The position numbers and the translations under genes are program-made. From Chlorogloea sp. CCALA 695 (GTDB lineage Bacteria; Cyanobacteriota; Cyanobacteriia; Cyanobacteriales; Chroococcidiopsidaceae), in contig NZ_PVWN01000028.1 in NCBI RefSeq assembly GCF_003003885.1, positions 1 through 51,274 of the forward strand: a stretch of DNA of 51,274 bases, read 5' to 3'. The notes under the pieces were generated by a model. That model saw only the letters and a list, made by a program, of their open reading frames with translations. It searched no databases and was not told the DNA's origin. Position 1 is the stretch's first letter. Every line of letters starts with the position of its first letter. Below are positions 37,974 through 46,526 of the stretch, in pieces.

Positions 37974-38810
37974 ATGACTTACCTTAAAAATCTGCCACCC
38001 TTAAATAAGATGTGGAAACCAATGTGGTTAGCCTCGTTAGGCTTGCATGGCTTGCTACTGGTGATGCCAATTCCTGCAACAGATACACCTAAACCAACGA
38101 AAAAGCCCCAATTAGTTAAGCTAACTCCGGTAACACCAAGACCAACACCTGTAAGTACAATCGCTAAAACAAAACCAACACCTGTAGCTAGTCGCCCCCT
38201 AGTATCACAGCAAAGAGTAGTAGCCACAAAACCAACACCGCGAATCGTTACAAAATCTCCTCGCCCCGTTGTTGCGCCCACTCCTCAAAAGCCTGTAACA
38301 CCTGTCTCCGTCAATTCTTTACCGCCAGCGACGGATATTGAACTAGACACAAAAAATCAAGAATTACTCCCGCCACCTCAAGCTATTCCTTTGGTGTCTC
38401 CTAGCCCCGTAACCATAGCAACCAAGTCAATTAATGGCATACCCGTCGATCCTAGTTGGCAAGTTGTAGAACAACCCAGCGAAATCATAGCGGAGGCTGA
38501 AATGTTTACGCAGCCTAATGGTAAGCTACACCCTGATATTGTGGGTAAAGTTGCTCAAATTCCTAATAAAAGCCCCGATACAGTGTTTGATGAGTTTTTT
38601 CGGTTGAAATTAGCGATCGCCAATTTTAATGTTGAACCTTCCGGTACTTATGCCGCAGGTGGTGGACTTTACAAACTAATTCCTAAAGATAATTCTCCTA
38701 TTCTCTATTTAGCTTTAGCACCGAATAAACAAGGTACAGGTACGGTGGTGACTATCTGGAATAAATACCCTAGCCCGATTGAATCAACAGAAAGCAAAGT
38801 TTTAAATTAA
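37974..38810 (+). CDS. TonB-like protein with proline-rich linker
   Basis: 278 residues. There is one membrane helix near the N-terminus (MWLASLGLHGLLLVMPIP, about 16-33), with the SLGLHG pattern seen at the start of TonB proteins. A long proline/lysine-rich stretch (about 36-135) that could span the periplasm follows, then a C-terminal globular part (about 185-278) with DEFFRLKLAIANFNVEPSGTY. That last part is not the classical TonB C-terminal domain. It is divergent from futABC, so a role in outer-membrane iron uptake is possible, but its function is inference. It ends at the first base of a MarR-type palindrome. Confidence 0.6.
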   Translation: MTYLKNLPPLNKMWKPMWLASLGLHGLLLVMPIPATDTPKPTKKPQLVKLTPVTPRPTPVSTIAKTKPTPVASRPLVSQQRVVATKPTPRIVTKSPRPVVAPTPQKPVTPVSVNSLPPATDIELDTKNQELLPPPQAIPLVSPSPVTIATKSINGIPVDPSWQVVEQPSEIIAEAEMFTQPNGKLHPDIVGKVAQIPNKSPDTVFDEFFRLKLAIANFNVEPSGTYAAGGGLYKLIPKDNSPILYLALAPNKQGTGTVVTIWNKYPSPIESTESKVLN

Positions 38811-38828
38811 CATTGAATTATTCAATGT
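38810..38828. promoter_or_regulatory. Palindromic operator before marR
   Basis: ACATTGAATTATTCAATGT is a perfect inverted repeat of 9-base arms around one central T, 11 bases before the marR start codon. The same pattern with three base differences stands between the nitroreductase and pirin genes at 40898-40920. It most likely binds the MarR dimer and provides autoregulation. Confidence 0.75.
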
Positions 38829-38839
38829 AAAAATATTTA

Positions 38840-39286
38840 ATGGGAACTCGATATTTAGGTACAACGGAGGAAGTTACAGCTTTAAATGCTTACATCAAGC
38901 TCGTTAGAGCAACAGAATCCGTGTCCCATCGCCTCCATCGTCATTTAGAAAGTTCCAAGCTGACGGTTACTCAATTTGGCGTGTTAGAAGCATTGTTTCA
39001 CTTAGGGGCAATGCACCAACGCGACTTAGCAGAAAAATTGCTTAAAAGTGGCGGGAATATTACTTTAGTAATAGATAACTTAGAAAAACGGCAGTTGGTA
39101 AAGCGCGATCGCGAAGTAGGCGATCGCCGATGTATATCTGTATCCCTTACCCCCGCAGGCAAACAGCTAATTAGCGACTTATTCCCGGCTCATGTAGAGG
39201 CAATTTTGCAGCAAATGAGTATTTTGAGCTTAGAAGAGCAAGCCGAACTAGGGCGCTTGTGCAAGAAGTTAGGTAAACAAGAATAA
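38840..39286 (+). CDS. MarR family transcription regulator
   Basis: 148 residues with the winged-helix MarR fold: helical N-terminus, LTVTQFGVLEALFHLGAMHQRDLAEKLLKSGGNITLVIDNLEKRQLV as the DNA-binding region, and DRRCISVSLTPAGKQL as the wing. The closest functional analogy is the MhqR/HosA-type group controlling nitroreductases and dioxygenases in response to quinones or other electrophiles. A cysteine in the wing (DRRCISV) could be redox sensitive, but this is inference. The palindrome at 38810-38828 lies between the end of the TonB-like gene and this start. It converges with the SMP-30 gene 7 bases away. Confidence 0.88.
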   Translation: MGTRYLGTTEEVTALNAYIKLVRATESVSHRLHRHLESSKLTVTQFGVLEALFHLGAMHQRDLAEKLLKSGGNITLVIDNLEKRQLVKRDREVGDRRCISVSLTPAGKQLISDLFPAHVEAILQQMSILSLEEQAELGRLCKKLGKQE

Positions 39287-39293
39287 AACTTTG

Positions 39294-40166
39294 TCACTCT
39301 TTAAAATGACTTGCAGGCAAACCCGAAGTATTAGTTTGCAGGCTAAATAAGTCTCCAGAATAAAAACTTTTGTCAATTTCTATTTCACTCAAACCCACTG
39401 AAGCAGTTGTAATATAAAGCGTCCCCAAGTCTTGATTACCAAAAGTGCAGGAAGTCGGACGCTGTACAGGCATCATTACCCGCATCATCTCTTTACCTTG
39501 GGGGTCAAACCGGATAATACACCACCCGTCCCACATTGCTGACCAAATACAACCATCTTTATCTACCGTCAAACCATCGGGGAAAAATGATTCAGCTTGT
39601 AAATTTATCAATACCCGGCGATCGCTAAGACTACCGCTTTGCGAGTCAAAATCGTAAGCATAGATAGTTTTAAGCGGCGAATCTGTCAGATAAAAAGTCT
39701 TGTCGTCTGGACTCCACCCCAAACCGTTAGATATTGTTAGTCCTGTTTGTAATATGTGTAAACCGTCAAGATCGTAACGATATAAACTACCTTGAGGCTT
39801 ACCACTACTACTCATTGAACCAAACCAAAAACGCCCAGCGCGATCGCACTTACCATCATTAAAACGAATATCAGGATTATTTTCTATATCCAAAATCGGC
39901 GTGACTTTACCGCTAATAGTATCCAAAAAAGCAATCCGGTGGCGTTGACCGATAATTAGGCGATTGATTCCGGCGGGTGCTATGCTGCCGACAACTTCAC
40001 CTACATCAAAAAATTGAGTCGCCCCCGTAGTTGGATTAAACTGGTGGACGCGATGGTTGTAAATATCACCCCAATACAACAATTGCTCGTCAGGATGCCA
40101 AAAGGGGATTTCTCCTAACCGCGCTCTTGCTTCGAGAATATTTTTTGGCGAGTTGGCTGCATTCAT
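39294..40166 (-). CDS. SMP-30/gluconolactonase family hydrolase
   Basis: A 290-residue six-bladed beta-propeller of the SMP-30/Gnl/LRE family. ARLGEIPFWHPDEQLLYWGDI at the N-terminus carries the metal-binding Glu. Further signatures are RFNDGKCDRAGRFWFGSM, ISNGLGWSPDDKTFYLTDS with the metal-binding Asn, and FPDGLTVDKDGCIWSAMWDG with the catalytic Asp. Members hydrolyse sugar lactones or organophosphate-like esters; the natural substrate here is unknown. It starts 18 bases after the nitroreductase gene on the same strand and is probably under the same MarR control. Confidence 0.88.
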   Translation of the reverse strand: MNAANSPKNILEARARLGEIPFWHPDEQLLYWGDIYNHRVHQFNPTTGATQFFDVGEVVGSIAPAGINRLIIGQRHRIAFLDTISGKVTPILDIENNPDIRFNDGKCDRAGRFWFGSMSSSGKPQGSLYRYDLDGLHILQTGLTISNGLGWSPDDKTFYLTDSPLKTIYAYDFDSQSGSLSDRRVLINLQAESFFPDGLTVDKDGCIWSAMWDGWCIIRFDPQGKEMMRVMMPVQRPTSCTFGNQDLGTLYITTASVGLSEIEIDKSFYSGDLFSLQTNTSGLPASHFKE

Positions 40167-40184
40167 TACTTTTTTAGCTCTCTA

Positions 40185-40796
40185 TTAATTTGTAACTTCT
40201 GGTGCTGGTTGATTCCAACTGTTAGAGAAAACAAACTTGTCTAAAGGCTTGCGTGTGCGCGGATTTTGTTCTCTTTGTTGCAATGATTCTGATAGAGTTT
40301 GAGCATTGCCAAGATAGCCAAGAGCGATCGCACTTGCAGGTTCATAATCAGTAGGAATCTTGTAAATCTCTTTTGCTTTTAGTACGTCAAAGCCTGCCAT
40401 TTGATGTACAAATAAGTCTAATGCCGCAGCTTGAATCGCCAAATTCGCAGAAGATGCGCCCACATCATGAAAAGCATGACGATTTTCTTTACCATTGCGT
40501 TCAAAATGTAGTTTGGCAACGGTAAGCATCAATACTGGAGCATTCCGCGCCCATTCTTGGTTTCCTTCCGCAAGCACGCTAAGTAAACGCTCAAATTCAA
40601 CAGGGTTTTCTTTCGTCGCAATAATAAAGCTCCAAGGTTGTTCGTTGTAAGAAGAAGCCGCCCATTGTGCTGCTTCCAGCACACTTAGTAACTTTTCTGT
40701 TTCCACTGGGCGATCGCTAAAAGCTAAAGGACTCCAACGTTTACGCAAAGAATCTTCGATTGTGTATTGAGTGTTGGCTAACTTATCGTTCATCAA
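40185..40796 (-). CDS. Nitroreductase family protein
   Basis: A 203-residue FMN-dependent nitroreductase. RKRWSPLAFSDRPVETEKLLSVLEAAQWAASSYNEQPWSFII contains the N-terminal flavin-phosphate motif, and the middle HDVGASSANLAIQAAALDLFVHQMAGFD is also typical. Such enzymes reduce nitro-compounds or quinones with NAD(P)H. It is divergent from the pirin gene, and the MarR-type palindrome lies between them, so both are likely derepressed together. Two adjacent ATG codons mark the start. Confidence 0.88.
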   Translation of the reverse strand: MMNDKLANTQYTIEDSLRKRWSPLAFSDRPVETEKLLSVLEAAQWAASSYNEQPWSFIIATKENPVEFERLLSVLAEGNQEWARNAPVLMLTVAKLHFERNGKENRHAFHDVGASSANLAIQAAALDLFVHQMAGFDVLKAKEIYKIPTDYEPASAIALGYLGNAQTLSESLQQREQNPRTRKPLDKFVFSNSWNQPAPEVTN

Positions 40797-40897
40797 ACTT
40801 TTACTCCTGAATATAATTCAATCCTGTTGATCTCGTATCAACTTATCGCCTGCATTATGTAGTATTTACCGATGCTTTTTGACGGCTTTTATCACTC

Positions 40898-40920
40898 TAA
40901 CATTAAATAATTTAATGTTA
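40898..40920. promoter_or_regulatory. Palindromic operator between nitroreductase and pirin
   Basis: A perfect 23-base inverted repeat with arms TAACATTAAAT and ATTTAATGTTA around a central A. The core 19 bases match the marR-proximal site at 16 positions; the three changes (G to A, centre, C to T) keep the symmetry. It lies 101 bases before the nitroreductase start and 32 bases before pirin. A TTGACG at 40879-40884 could be a -35 box for pirin, with its -10 region inside the palindrome. Confidence 0.75.
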
Positions 40921-40952
40921 AACTAAATATAGTTGAACAGAGCAGACATAAT

Positions 40953-41651
40953 ATGATTACTCTACGACCAGGCAATCAAAGAGGTCATGCTAATCATGGC
41001 TGGTTAGACAGTTACCATACATTTTCCTTTGCCAATTATTACGACCCCAAAAATATGGGCTTTCGTGATTTGCGGGTAATTAATGAAGATTGGATTGCTC
41101 CAAGCGGAGGGTTTGGCGCTCACAGTCACCGTGATATGGAAATTATCACCTATGTTTTAGAAGGAGCGCTAGAACACAAAGATAGTTTAGGTACGGGAGC
41201 AGTAATTAAACCCGGAGATGCTCAAAGAATGAGTGCGGGTACAGGAATTACTCATAGCGAGTTTAATAACTCTACAACCGAGGCTGTTCATTTATTGCAA
41301 ATTTGGATTTTGCCCGATACAACGGGAATTGAGCCAAGTTACGAGCAACGCAACTTTCCAATAGACGAAAAGCTAGGCAAGTTGCGGTTAATTGCGGCAA
41401 AAGATGGACGTGAAGGTGCGGTAAAAATTAATCAAAATGTAGATTTGTATACCTCAGTTTTAAGGAATGGCGATCGCATTGTTCACAATCTCCAACCCCA
41501 TCGTCACGCCTGGTTGCAAGTAGCAAGTGGAGAAATACAGGTAAATGATCGCGCCCTTATTGCTGGAGATGCGATCGCTGTTAGTGATTCTGAATCGCTC
41601 AATATCAGTACCAATACCGATGCAGAAATCTTACTGTTTGACTTAGTTTGA
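40953..41651 (+). CDS. Pirin family protein
   Basis: A 232-residue bicupin. N-terminal cupin motifs are visible: HTFSFANYYDPKNMGFRDLRVINEDWI, then FGAHSHRDMEIITYVLEGALEHKDSLG with the metal-binding His-x-His and Glu, and AGTGITHSEFN. The C-terminal cupin is shorter. Pirins are iron-binding; the YhhW type oxidises quercetin-like flavonols, and others act in transcription control. In cyanobacteria pirin genes respond to stress. Here it is divergent from a nitroreductase, with a MarR-type palindrome in the promoter. This fits a detoxification response to electrophiles. Confidence 0.9.
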   Translation: MITLRPGNQRGHANHGWLDSYHTFSFANYYDPKNMGFRDLRVINEDWIAPSGGFGAHSHRDMEIITYVLEGALEHKDSLGTGAVIKPGDAQRMSAGTGITHSEFNNSTTEAVHLLQIWILPDTTGIEPSYEQRNFPIDEKLGKLRLIAAKDGREGAVKINQNVDLYTSVLRNGDRIVHNLQPHRHAWLQVASGEIQVNDRALIAGDAIAVSDSESLNISTNTDAEILLFDLV

Positions 41652-41659
41652 TAAACGAA

Positions 41660-41690
41660 TAGGGGCGTTACTGCTTACCGCCCCTAGCTT
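41660..41690 (+). terminator. Probable terminator after pirin
   Basis: An 8-base perfect stem, TAGGGGCG (41660-41667) with CGCCCCTA (41679-41686), and an 11-base loop. Only a short T run follows (GCTTTG), so termination may be partial or factor-assisted. Confidence 0.6.
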
Positions 41691-41840
41691 TGACGGCAAG
41701 TACACCTAAGCAAATACGGCTCTCACTACTGCCAAAAGTAGTTGGAGATAGATACATTAAAGCAAGAAAGTACACAAAAGTTTATTTAATGGGTGAGAGT
41801 ATCTCATCCGCTCTATTCAGCCAAAAGAGGGCAACCCACG

Positions 41841-44309
41841 ATGTTTGAACACTTCAGTAAAGAAGCTATTAAGGTAATAATGCTAGCCCAAGAAGAAGCA
41901 CGACGCTTGGGACATAATCTCGTGGGGAGCGAGCAAGTGCTTTTAGGATTGATTGGCGAAAATACGAGCGTTGCAGCCAAAGTATTGAACGATTTGGGCA
42001 TCAACATCAAAAATGCCAGAGTAGAAGTAGAAAAAATTATTGGTCGAGGTTCGCGCTTCGTCAGTGCAGAGATTCCTTTTACTCCCAAAATGAAGCGCGT
42101 ATTTGATAAATCCTTTGAAGCAGCGCGTCAACTAGGAGACGACTTTATTGCTCCTGAACACCTATTTTTAGGACTAATTGAAGATGGCGAAGGCGTAGCC
42201 ATAAAAGTAATTGAAAACTTGGGCGTTGACACCGCACAAGCTCGTAGCGCCGTTTTGAGTGAATTAGAAAAGCAGCCCGTTGGCGCTAATAGAGGTAACG
42301 TTCAAGGCTCTACAAACCGAGGTGGTGCAGGCAAGACTACTACTTTAGAGGAGTTTGGGACAAATTTAACCAAACTAGCCGCCGAGGGCAAACTTGACCC
42401 CGTAGTAGGACGAGATAAAGAAATCGAACGTGCAGTACAGATATTAGGACGGCGCACGAAGAATAACCCCGTACTAATTGGCGAACCGGGAGTTGGTAAA
42501 ACTGCGATCGCCGAAGGACTAGCGCAGCGTATTGTTGACAAAAATATTCCTGACATTTTAGAGGATAAGCAAGTATTTAGCCTTGACGTTGGTTCGTTAG
42601 TCGCTGGAACTCGCCATCGCGGAGACTTTGAAGAACGTATCAAAGCAATTATGGAGGAGATCCGCGCGGCGGGAAATATCATCTTAGTGATCGACGAAGT
42701 ACATAACTTAGTAGGTGCGGGATCGGTTCAAGGTGGAATGGACGCGGCGAATATTCTCAAGCCAGCTTTAGCACGAGGCGAACTTCAGTGTTTGGGTGCA
42801 ACTACTCTTAACGAATACCGCCAGCACATTGAACGTGATGCAGCTTTAGAGCGCCGTTTTCAGCCAATTATGGTAGGCGAACCTTCGGTAGAAGAAACCA
42901 TTGAGATTTTGTATGGTTTGCGCTCGGTTTACGAACAGCACCACAAAGTCAAGATTTCTGACGAGGCAATTTTTGCCGCCGCCAAGCTTTCGGATCGTTA
43001 TATAAGCGATCGCTTTTTACCCGACAAAGCCATAGACTTGATTGATGAAGCAGGTTCTCGCGCTCACTTGGCTAGTAGTAATACTTCTCCAGAAGTCAAA
43101 GAGTTAAAGCAAGAACTCGACACTATCACCAAAGATAAAGAAAAAGCTGTTAAAGACCAAGATTTTGAAGTCGCCGGACAACTGCGCGATCGCGAAATTG
43201 AGGTAACGGAGAAAATAAAAGCAGCTTCAGAAAATAAGCAAGCTGTATTAACTACGGTTGATGAAGAAGCGATCGCCCATATCGTTGCTTCTTGGACAGG
43301 CGTACCTGTTAACAAACTAACCGAGTCTGAGTCTACAGTTTTACTACACTTAGAAGACACTCTGCACCAACGTTTAATTGGTCAAGAGGAAGCAGTTACA
43401 GCAGTTTCACGGGCAATTCGTAGAGCTAGAGTCGGCTTAAAAAGTCCTGATAGACCAATTGCTAGTTTTATCTTTTCTGGACCTACAGGAGTTGGTAAAA
43501 CCGAGCTTGCAAAATCTTTAGCTGCTTACTTCTTTGGTTCGGAAGAAGCGATGATTCGCTTAGATATGTCGGAATACATGGAGCGCCATACAGTTTCTAA
43601 GCTGATTGGTTCGCCTCCAGGTTACGTCGGCTATGACGAAGGCGGACAGTTGACTGAAGCCGTAAGACGCAAGCCTTATAGCGTCATCTTGTTTGACGAG
43701 ATTGAAAAAGCTCACTCTGATGTATTCAATCTGCTGTTGCAACTATTAGATGATGGTAGACTTACCGATGCCCAAGGTCGGACAGTGGACTTTAAAAACA
43801 CACTGATTATCATGACTTCTAATATCGGCTCTAAAGTCATCGAAAAAGGTGGCGGTGGAATTGGCTTTGAGTTTGCCGAAAATGGCGCAGAGACTCAGTA
43901 TAACCGCATCAAGTTGTTAGTCAATGAAGAACTCAAAAACTATTTCCGTCCTGAGTTTCTCAATCGTTTAGACGAAACTATTGTCTTTACACAACTGAAG
44001 AAAACAGAAATCAAGCAAATCGCTGACATTTTGCTACTTGAAGTTGCTAATCGGTTAGCTGAACAAGGAATGACTCTAGAAGTAACTGACAGTTTTAAGG
44101 AATTGGTAGTAGAGCAAGGCTACAGTCCTAGCTACGGTGCTAGACCATTGCGCCGAGCAATTATGAGCTTGTTGGAAGATTCCTTAGCGGAAGCAATGCT
44201 AACTGGACAAATCAAACTTGGCGACAATGCGATCGTTGATGTCATTGGCGGTGAAGTGAAAGTAACTAAATCTGAAAAACCAGAATTGGTACTTGCTTCT
44301 ATCTCATAA
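41841..44309 (+). CDS. clpC: ClpC-type AAA+ chaperone (paralogue)
   Basis: About 822 residues. The N-terminal ClpN double repeat (about 1-150) is followed by AAA-1 with GEPGVGKT and [12 protein letters not shown], an M-domain with a UVR-like coiled coil (about 410-465), and AAA-2 with GPTGVGKT. A ClpP-binding-loop-like GGGGIGFEF and a C-terminal D2-small domain complete it. ClpC unfolds proteins for ClpP proteolysis. The N-domain ([24 protein letters not shown]) differs from the main cyanobacterial ClpC as I recall it (MFERFTEKAIK), so this is probably a second copy. ATG 41841 is chosen over 41793 because it starts the ClpN domain and follows AGAGGG. Confidence 0.88.
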   Translation: MFEHFSKEAIKVIMLAQEEARRLGHNLVGSEQVLLGLIGENTSVAAKVLNDLGINIKNARVEVEKIIGRGSRFVSAEIPFTPKMKRVFDKSFEAARQLGDDFIAPEHLFLGLIEDGEGVAIKVIENLGVDTAQARSAVLSELEKQPVGANRGNVQGSTNRGGAGKTTTLEEFGTNLTKLAAEGKLDPVVGRDKEIERAVQILGRRTKNNPVLIGEPGVGKTAIAEGLAQRIVDKNIPDILEDKQVFSLDVGSLVAGTRHRGDFEERIKAIMEEIRAAGNIILVIDEVHNLVGAGSVQGGMDAANILKPALARGELQCLGATTLNEYRQHIERDAALERRFQPIMVGEPSVEETIEILYGLRSVYEQHHKVKISDEAIFAAAKLSDRYISDRFLPDKAIDLIDEAGSRAHLASSNTSPEVKELKQELDTITKDKEKAVKDQDFEVAGQLRDREIEVTEKIKAASENKQAVLTTVDEEAIAHIVASWTGVPVNKLTESESTVLLHLEDTLHQRLIGQEEAVTAVSRAIRRARVGLKSPDRPIASFIFSGPTGVGKTELAKSLAAYFFGSEEAMIRLDMSEYMERHTVSKLIGSPPGYVGYDEGGQLTEAVRRKPYSVILFDEIEKAHSDVFNLLLQLLDDGRLTDAQGRTVDFKNTLIIMTSNIGSKVIEKGGGGIGFEFAENGAETQYNRIKLLVNEELKNYFRPEFLNRLDETIVFTQLKKTEIKQIADILLLEVANRLAEQGMTLEVTDSFKELVVEQGYSPSYGARPLRRAIMSLLEDSLAEAMLTGQIKLGDNAIVDVIGGEVKVTKSEKPELVLASIS

Positions 44310-44315
44310 AACTTT

Positions 44316-44372
44316 AAACCTTGGTAGCAATACCAGGTTAAAGCGCACATTCTTAGGGATGTGCGCTTTTTT
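44316..44372 (+). terminator. Tandem hairpins terminating clpC
   Basis: A first small stem (AACCTTGGTA, loop GCAA, TACCAGGTT) is followed by a perfect 11-base stem AAAGCGCACAT (44340-44350) with ATGTGCGCTTT (44359-44369) and further Ts. The second hairpin is a classical intrinsic terminator; the first may stabilise the mRNA end. Confidence 0.88.
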
Positions 44373-44446
44373 AATTAGTAAAGACTTTGCACTTCAGCAG
44401 TCGGTCAAATAATGCGCGATCGCTTTGTCCTGAATACTCAATTGCC

Positions 44447-44938
44447 TTAACTCTCGTCATAACCCATATTTAGCTGTTGAGCTTGAGATGCCAACTCATC
44501 CAAAGCTTGGATGCGATCGCTATCAATCTGTTGTTTATAGTTCATCAAGTCTTCAAAGCGGATACGGCGATGTCGTCCTACTTTCCGACAAATAATTTCA
44601 CCTGTCTCTATTAGTTTTATGAGGAAAGGGCGCGAAACATTAAGGATCTCTGCGGCTTCTTGGGTAGTTAATTCTGCATGAATGGGAATGAGAGTAACAG
44701 CGTTTCCCTGAGCCATTTGAGACAAGATATCTACAAGTAGATGAAAAGCAGCCGCAGGAATGACAACTTTTTGTTCGCTATTGTCATCACGGGCAACTTT
44801 AAGCTCAATAGTAGAACGATGGTGAGGACTATGAGAAGCTAAAATGCGGCTGCTCTCTTGAGCAAGTTGGGCTTCACCCTCTGTAGGAATGAATAGATTG
44901 CGGTAAAGTGTATTACTCGTCATTAAAATTTTTCCCAT
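44447..44938 (-). CDS. Orphan excisionase-type antitoxin
   Basis: 163 residues. The C-terminal half has an excisionase/MerR-like helix-turn-helix: LTTQEAAEILNVSRPFLIKLIETGEIICRKVGRHRRIRFEDLMNYKQQ. The N-terminal half (PTEGEAQLAQESSRILA and IPAAAFHLLVDILSQMAQGNAV) matches a group of antitoxins normally followed by a PIN-domain toxin gene. Here the 130 bases downstream contain no PIN reading frame, only the clpC terminator region. So this is an orphan antitoxin or a free regulator. MTSNTLYRN at 44923 is an alternative start. Confidence 0.8.
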   Translation of the reverse strand: MGKILMTSNTLYRNLFIPTEGEAQLAQESSRILASHSPHHRSTIELKVARDDNSEQKVVIPAAAFHLLVDILSQMAQGNAVTLIPIHAELTTQEAAEILNVSRPFLIKLIETGEIICRKVGRHRRIRFEDLMNYKQQIDSDRIQALDELASQAQQLNMGYDES

Positions 44939-45161
44939 GACTGAGGAAGGCCTAATCTTACTTTCGCAAAATCAAGCTATGCCAGTTTTTGTCATACCAC
45001 TCTATTGTATAAACGAATTAAACGCAATAATCGAATCAGACGAAACAAGCTGACTATTTAACCGCTCGTCAAATTATCTTTTGCTGATTGGGTAGAAATG
45101 CGATCGCACGTCTTTGAGGTTCGCGCCGATATTAGCTAGGGGACAAGTACGAATAATCAAG

Positions 45162-45199
45162 TTTAACAGGCTTAAACTTAGGATATACTTTGTGTATCC
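45162..45199 (+). promoter_or_regulatory. Promoter and operator of mazEF
   Basis: TTTAAC (45162-45167) and TATACT (45184-45189) make a plausible -35/-10 pair with a 16-base spacer. The -10 box lies inside a near-perfect inverted repeat GGATATACTTTGTGTATCC (45181-45199; 7 of 8 arm bases pair). This is the position expected for autorepression by the MazE-MazF complex. The mazE ATG follows at 45217. Confidence 0.55.
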
Positions 45200-45216
45200 A
45201 ACGAAAAAACAAACCC

Positions 45217-45456
45217 ATGAAATTGCAGATTGGTCAGTGGGGGAACTCCTTAGCCTTTCGCATCCCCAAAAACTTCGCTAAACACTTGAATTTAAAATCT
45301 AACGATGCCGTTCAATGTAGCATTGAAGACGGAAAGCTAGTTTTAAAGCCAATTCCAAAAGTCAAAGAGTACACATTGGACGAGCTTTTAGACTTTGAGA
45401 TTGATGAAAGTGAAGAAATTTCCTGGGGCAAATCAAAGGGTAAGGAAGTTTGGTAG
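45217..45456 (+). CDS. mazE: MazE-like antitoxin (AbrB fold)
   Basis: About 79 residues. The N-terminal MKLQIGQWGNSLAFRIPKNFAKHLNLKSNDAV is a swapped-hairpin AbrB/MazE DNA-binding domain. The acidic tail (LDFEIDESEEISWGKSKG) should wrap around and inhibit the toxin. An upstream in-frame TTG extension adds nine residues unlike the family, so the ATG at 45217 is preferred. The gene overlaps mazF by 7 bases. The unpaired position of the palindrome is compatible with MazE-type operators. Confidence 0.87.
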   Translation: MKLQIGQWGNSLAFRIPKNFAKHLNLKSNDAVQCSIEDGKLVLKPIPKVKEYTLDELLDFEIDESEEISWGKSKGKEVW

Positions 45457-45785
45457 ATTATATTCCAGAGCGAGGATGTTTCATTTACCTCAATTTTGAT
45501 CCCCAATCTGGTCATAATCAAAAGGGAAAACGACCCGCGTTAGTAATGAGTCAGACTAAATTCAACCGTAAGATGGGCTTTGTTTTTGTCTGTCCTATTA
45601 GTAATACCCAACGGCGCAATCCGTTTTATGTTCAAATTCCTGAAGGAGAAACCGTAATCGGGATAATTATGGCAGATCAACTCAGATCCCTAGATTATCG
45701 GGCTAGAGGTGCGGAGTTTATCAGCGAGTGTCCGCAGGAGTTATTTGCAGAAGTATTACGCCGAATCAGTCCGGTTTTGTTTTAG
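45450..45785 (+). CDS. mazF: MazF-like mRNA endonuclease toxin
   Basis: A 111-residue MazF/PemK toxin: YIPERGCFIYLNFDPQSGHNQKGKRPALVMSQ with the conserved substrate-binding Gly-x-x-Gln-x-Gly-x-Arg-Pro, MGFVFVCPISNT, and IIMADQLRSLDYRARGAEFI. Such toxins cut single-stranded RNA at short motifs. The only start consistent with the conserved N-terminus is TTG 45450, which overlaps the last codons and stop of mazE. A weak start inside the antitoxin gene would keep toxin synthesis below antitoxin. All catalytic motifs appear intact. Confidence 0.88.
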   Translation: MVDYIPERGCFIYLNFDPQSGHNQKGKRPALVMSQTKFNRKMGFVFVCPISNTQRRNPFYVQIPEGETVIGIIMADQLRSLDYRARGAEFISECPQELFAEVLRRISPVLF

Positions 45786-45862
45786 TTAGTCAAATAATGT
45801 GCGATCGCCCTTACATATCAAATAGTTAGATTATCCTCAAGTAAAAGCTCTTTGAGACCTTG

Positions 45863-46507
45863 CTAAAAGTAAGGCAGTAGACGATAAGCTTCACTCTCAA
45901 TCAAAATATAAATTCCTAACCCAATTAACACAAAAGGAATTATCCGATGACCATACTGAGTCAACCTAGGAGCGATCGCCCGATGGTTGCTTAACCAGGA
46001 GGCAACGTAGCACCAAACGCTAACTAACCCCAAAAAAACAATCAAAATCACACTCAAGCTAAACAAACTACTGTTAGCAAACAGTGGAACGTAAATACTA
46101 ATATTATCTCCGCCGTTAGCAATTGTAACGGCAGCAACATGATAAATTTGCGGCTTACACAAGCTAAACAGAACAGAACGAGACTTTCCTGTGCTAAAAG
46201 ATAAGGACACGGTTTGCACTTGATCCTCTTGCTCTTTTCCCTGCCAGAATTGTCTAAGCCCAATAGTAATCGGTATTAGTCCCAGTAAACCAATCCAAGC
46301 TTTCGGCAGCAGCATTCCGCCAAAAAATCCCGGTAAACTTGCGGCAATCAACACGGCAAAACCCAGATATTGCCCAATCACAATATGACGAGGACGAAAG
46401 CGATCGCTTACTTGAGAAAAAAAGAGCATCAAGATAATAATGTCATCAATATTAGTAGCTGCGAAAGTAGTTATTCCAACCGTTACCGTATTGATTAGGC
46501 TATTCAT
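45863..46507 (-). CDS. CadD-like cadmium resistance transporter
   Basis: A 214-residue membrane protein of the CadD/cadmium-resistance transporter family. There are about five or six helices. The N-terminal TTFAATNIDDIIILMLFFSQV carries the conserved acidic pair, and the central HVAAVTIANGGDNISIYVPLF repeats the pattern. This double NxDD/NGGDN motif is the family hallmark and probably forms the ion path. Proteins of this family give resistance to cadmium in some bacteria, though cyanobacterial members may move other cations. It follows the WG-repeat pseudogene by 19 bases on the same strand. Confidence 0.82.
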   Translation of the reverse strand: MNSLINTVTVGITTFAATNIDDIIILMLFFSQVSDRFRPRHIVIGQYLGFAVLIAASLPGFFGGMLLPKAWIGLLGLIPITIGLRQFWQGKEQEDQVQTVSLSFSTGKSRSVLFSLCKPQIYHVAAVTIANGGDNISIYVPLFANSSLFSLSVILIVFLGLVSVWCYVASWLSNHRAIAPRLTQYGHRIIPFVLIGLGIYILIESEAYRLLPYF

Positions 46508-46526
46508 TGTCCATAAGTCTTATCGA

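Noticed and set aside
41725-41742. ACTACT-AGTAGT hairpin in the clpC leader considered as a CIRCE or CtsR site
   Set aside because: The arms are only 6 bases with a 6-base loop and do not match CIRCE (9-base arms, TTAGCACTC) or the CtsR heptamer repeat.
44316-44339. First hairpin after clpC considered as a separate regulatory RNA
   Set aside because: It is short, adjoins the terminator and is better read as part of the 3' end of clpC mRNA.
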